Origin: Novosphingobium sp. CF614
Lineage (GTDB): Bacteria > Pseudomonadota > Alphaproteobacteria > Sphingomonadales > Sphingomonadaceae
Direction: 5' to 3'
Length of the DNA stretch: 64,000 bases
NCBI RefSeq assembly: GCF_900113255.1
Contig: NZ_FOOR01000003.1
Span: forward strand, 186,001-250,000
Part shown: one piece after another, positions 61,324 through 64,000 of the stretch
Layout of the letters: each line of letters starts with the position of its first letter
Numbering within the stretch: the first letter of the stretch is position 1
Notes under the pieces: model-generated
What the model saw: the letters and a program-made list of their open reading frames with translations, nothing else
Told to the model about the DNA's origin: nothing
Databases searched by the model: none
Translations under genes and position numbers: made by a program

Positions 61324-63986
61324 GCTTCGGGCCAATCCTTGAGATGCGCCGGGTCGAAATGGATGGTGAAGCGTGCGCCCGGCCCATCGGCGCAATTGAC
61401 CGCCGTCACGTCGAGCCCCATCGCCAGCGCAAAGCCCTTGACGATCGCCAGGCCAAGGCCGGTGCCGCCTTTCCGGTCCGACCCTTCGATCCGGGCGAAA
61501 GTCTCGAATATCCGCTCTTCCCAACCCTCGGGAATACCGCCGCCCCGGTCCGAGATCGCCAGGTCGACACCGTCCGTGGTCCGTGCGGCCGTTATCGTTA
61601 TGGGCGCATCGGGATCGCCATACTTCGCGGCATTTTCGATCAGGTTGGTGAGGCAATGGTGGAACAGGTGCGGATCGACCAGGACCATCGGCGCATCGGG
61701 CGCGATGTCGATGGATACCGCATGATCGGCCAGCAAGGTCCGCAGCTCGTGAAGCGCTTCGGAAACGGCCTCGTCGAGATCGACGGGCTCGATCTTCCCA
61801 TGCAGCGCGCCTGCCTCGATCCGGGCCATGTCGAGCAGGTTGGTCACGAAGCGGTACAATCGCTCCGCCTCTCCGCGCGCGGTCGCGATTTGCGCAGCCT
61901 GATCGGGTCCGGCCGCGTCGATGGCGGCAAGAGTGCCCATGATCGTGGTAAGCGGCGTTCGCAGGTCGTGACTGACCGAGGACAGCAGCGCATGCCTCAG
62001 GCGATCCCGCTCACGAGCCTGCGACAGGTCGGCCATCTGCGCCTCGAGGGCAATGCGCTCCAGCGCGAGACCGGCCTGGTCGAGAAGGCTGAGCAGCAAG
62101 GGCAATTGATCGGGACGCACCGGCGCGCGCGCGTCGCTGCGCGCAAGGCCGAACACCCCCATGACCGCGCCTCTCGCGGCAAGCGGATGAAACAGCCACT
62201 CGGATGAAGTCAGCGTATCGGAACCGCGCCCGGCCGGGCAATCGTTCTCGAACGCCCAGTTCGCCGCCGCCATGTCCAGTGTTTCGAGGCGGGCGGCCTG
62301 CGGCCAGCTCCAGCGCCGCGAAAGACCGCCCTCCCCCGGCGCTTCGCCCGGCATCAGCAGGACCGTGTTGCCATCGAGCAATCGGCCGATCTCGGCGCAG
62401 AGCACCTGCGCCAGGTCGTCGATCATGCTGATGCCCGTCAGCTGCCTGGCAAATCCGGCGAGCGCACTGTTCTGCGCGGCGCTGGCCTGGGCCTGGAGGG
62501 CATGTTCGCGCACCCGCGCCGCGAGTTGGCTGCTGACGATGGCGACCCCGAGCAGCACGAGAACGGTGATGAGGTTGCGCGGGTCCTCGATCGTGAAAGT
62601 GTGTGTCGGCGGGATGAAGAAGAAGTTGTAGCCCAGCGAACAAGCCAGGCTGGTCACGATTCCGGTACGCAGGCCGTAACGGGTTGCCGCCACCATCACC
62701 GGCAGCAGGTAGAGCAGGCCAAGGTCGGTGATATTGCCGCTCGACAGCAATCGCGTCCCGGCTACCGTCACGGCGACGGTCAACCCCAACGAGACCAGAT
62801 AGCCGGACAAGTCGCCCCATTCGCCGCGCGGCTTGCGCCTTCGGGTTCGTCCTTGCGCCGTCTCGCTCGTCGGCAGGACTTGGACGGCGAGACCGGGCGT
62901 CTCGCGCACCAGGCGATCGACGATCGAGCCATGGAGCAGCTCGAACCATCGCGAGCGGATGGACTTGCCGACGATGAGCTGGGTGGCGCGCGCTTCCGTC
63001 GTGAAGCGCTTCAACCCCTCGAGCACGGATTCGGCGGGCACCGAGGCAACATGCCCGCCGAGCTGCGTGGCAAGATGAAGGGCATCGGCGAGCTGCATGT
63101 TCTCCGCATCGTTGAAATGCGCGCTTCGCGGGGTTTCGATATGCACGGCTGTCCAGGGCGCGCGAAGTGCGTCGGCAAGGCGCTTGGCCGCACGAACCAG
63201 TTCGAGCGACCCCGCCTGCTCGCTGATCGCGACGACCAGCCGGTCGCTCGCCGCCCAGGTCCCCTCCATCGCATGGGCCCGCACATAGTCCAGCATCTGC
63301 GCATCGACCGCCTGGGCCGCATAGCGCAGCGCCAGCTCGCGCAGGGCCGAGAGATTGGACTTGGCGAAGAAGTTCCCGAGTGCGCGGGTGGCCTCGTCGG
63401 GAACGTAGACCTTGCCGTGGCGCAACCGTTCGATCAGGTCGTCCGGGGGAATATCGACGACTTCGATTTCCGCATCCTCCAGCACCTTGTCGGGAAGCGT
63501 TTCACGCACCCTGACTTTGGTGAAGGAGGCAACGACGTCGTTCAGGCTTTCGAGGTGCTGAATGTTGAGCGTCGAATAGACGTCTATCCCGGCATCGAGC
63601 AATTCCTCGACGTCCTGCCAGCGTTTGTCGTGCCGGCTTCCCGGCGCATTGGTGTGCGCCAGCTCGTCCACCAGTACCAGCGCGGGCCGGCGCGCGAGGA
63701 TGGCGTCGATGTCCATCTCGTCGAGGATATGGCCCTGATAGCTGGCCTGATGACGGGCAACGACCTCGAAACCGCGCAATTTCGCGGCGGTCTCCTCACG
63801 CCCGTGAGTCTCGACGACGCCCACCACGACGTCGATGCCGTCCTCGCGCCGGGCGGCGCCTTCGCTCAGCATCTCATAGGTCTTGCCCACGCCGGGGGCC
63901 GCCCCAAGGAAAACCTTGAGACGGCCGCGGCCCTCGCGCGCGGCGGCGCGCAGCAGGGCTTCCGGATCGGGGCGTTGCTCGTTCAC
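61320..63986 (-). CDS. kdpD: KdpD, sensor histidine kinase of potassium transport
   Basis: An 888-residue sensor kinase with the usual KdpD order. The N-terminal KdpD domain has the Walker A GAAPGVGKT (28-36) and LVDELAHTNAPGSRH. A universal-stress-like domain (LVVAISEQAGS) follows, then four membrane helices (about 400-500; LGLLYLLPVMVAATRYG, YNFFFIPPTHTFTIEDPRN), a GAF-like region, the phospho-accepting His in SVSHDLRTPLTT (about 672), and the ATPase with NLIENAAKYG and GGTGLGLAIV. GTG start at 63986 overlaps the stop of an upstream gene. It pairs with KdpE. Confidence 0.96.
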   Translation of the reverse strand: MNEQRPDPEALLRAAAREGRGRLKVFLGAAPGVGKTYEMLSEGAARREDGIDVVVGVVETHGREETAAKLRGFEVVARHQASYQGHILDEMDIDAILARRPALVLVDELAHTNAPGSRHDKRWQDVEELLDAGIDVYSTLNIQHLESLNDVVASFTKVRVRETLPDKVLEDAEIEVVDIPPDDLIERLRHGKVYVPDEATRALGNFFAKSNLSALRELALRYAAQAVDAQMLDYVRAHAMEGTWAASDRLVVAISEQAGSLELVRAAKRLADALRAPWTAVHIETPRSAHFNDAENMQLADALHLATQLGGHVASVPAESVLEGLKRFTTEARATQLIVGKSIRSRWFELLHGSIVDRLVRETPGLAVQVLPTSETAQGRTRRRKPRGEWGDLSGYLVSLGLTVAVTVAGTRLLSSGNITDLGLLYLLPVMVAATRYGLRTGIVTSLACSLGYNFFFIPPTHTFTIEDPRNLITVLVLLGVAIVSSQLAARVREHALQAQASAAQNSALAGFARQLTGISMIDDLAQVLCAEIGRLLDGNTVLLMPGEAPGEGGLSRRWSWPQAARLETLDMAAANWAFENDCPAGRGSDTLTSSEWLFHPLAARGAVMGVFGLARSDARAPVRPDQLPLLLSLLDQAGLALERIALEAQMADLSQARERDRLRHALLSSVSHDLRTPLTTIMGTLAAIDAAGPDQAAQIATARGEAERLYRFVTNLLDMARIEAGALHGKIEPVDLDEAVSEALHELRTLLADHAVSIDIAPDAPMVLVDPHLFHHCLTNLIENAAKYGDPDAPITITAARTTDGVDLAISDRGGGIPEGWEERIFETFARIEGSDRKGGTGLGLAIVKGFALAMGLDVTAVNCADGPGARFTIHFDPAHLKDWPEA

Positions 63987-64000
63987 CGGGTGGGTCTTGC
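63983..64000 (-). CDS. 3' end of an upstream gene, possibly kdpC (partial)
   Basis: Reading leftwards from the window edge, an open frame ends ARPTR and a TGA at 63985-63983 that overlaps the kdpD GTG (GTGA). Standard gene order would put kdpC here. Five residues are too few to identify it, so only the overlap is seen. Confidence 0.2.
   Translation of the reverse strand, partial: ARPTR

Overview
The window is GC-rich and densely coded on both strands. It looks like the chromosome of an alphaproteobacterium of the order Sphingomonadales, probably a Novosphingobium-like sphingomonad. The evidence is a SciP (DUF1153) homologue, two large TonB-dependent receptors, a TPR-sulfotransferase divergent from one of them, a BcsA-BcsB fusion, and family matches throughout. 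This placement is inferred from gene content; no rRNA or tRNA gene was seen.

Layout. (1) 1-803: tail of an ABC exporter and a short cytosolic subtilisin resembling QhpE of quinohaemoprotein amine dehydrogenase maturation, followed by a hairpin and a perfect 28-bp palindrome. (2) 892-6062: a TonB-dependent receptor divergent from a TPR-sulfotransferase. (3) 6160-12889: a TetR repressor with a clear operator, divergent from an SDR, a cytochrome P450, a phytanoyl-CoA dioxygenase-like protein, an odd double acyl-CoA dehydrogenase and a pirin. Together they suggest oxidative and beta-oxidation-like breakdown of an isoprenoid or steroid-type substrate. (4) 12890-13303: a gene-free stretch with stacked stem-loops and a rightward terminator, a candidate small RNA. 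(5) 13304-18624: maeB, mutS (with a 12-bp in-frame tandem repeat at its 5' end) and a small protein. (6) 18789-24449: wecB-wecC for UDP-ManNAcA, a zinc-finger protein, tldD, small exported and membrane proteins, and a Fur-family regulator. (7) 24607-27018: a LOG-family protein, an LD-carboxypeptidase and a PilZ protein. (8) 27409-37795: a tightly overlapping cellulose operon, bcsR-like, bcsQ, bcsAB (fused), bcsC, bcsD, bcsZ. (9) 37931-43706: a DUF2332 protein, then a leftward TonB receptor plus chemoreceptor pair. (10) 44114-49951: guaA, an MFS exporter, a 26-residue hydrophobic micropeptide and gyrB. (11) 50086-56597: GNAT and DUF445 proteins and an RND efflux permease/adaptor pair whose permease carries an extra membrane insert. 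(12) 56906-64000: sciP with a small partner gene, mnmA, a small membrane protein divergent from a serine-hydrolase homologue lacking the SxxK lysine, and kdpE/kdpD.

How it fits together. The cellulose operon keeps the catalytic motifs of the synthase and its c-di-GMP-binding PilZ motif, and a separate PilZ protein lies divergently upstream. CtrA-like half-sites in that shared region, and sciP elsewhere in the window, make cell-cycle control of cellulose plausible but unproven. The most unusual items are the internally shortened tandem acyl-CoA dehydrogenase, the candidate structured RNA near 13015-13243, the mutS repeat, the receptor-chemoreceptor pair, the enlarged RND permease, and enzyme homologues with altered active sites.
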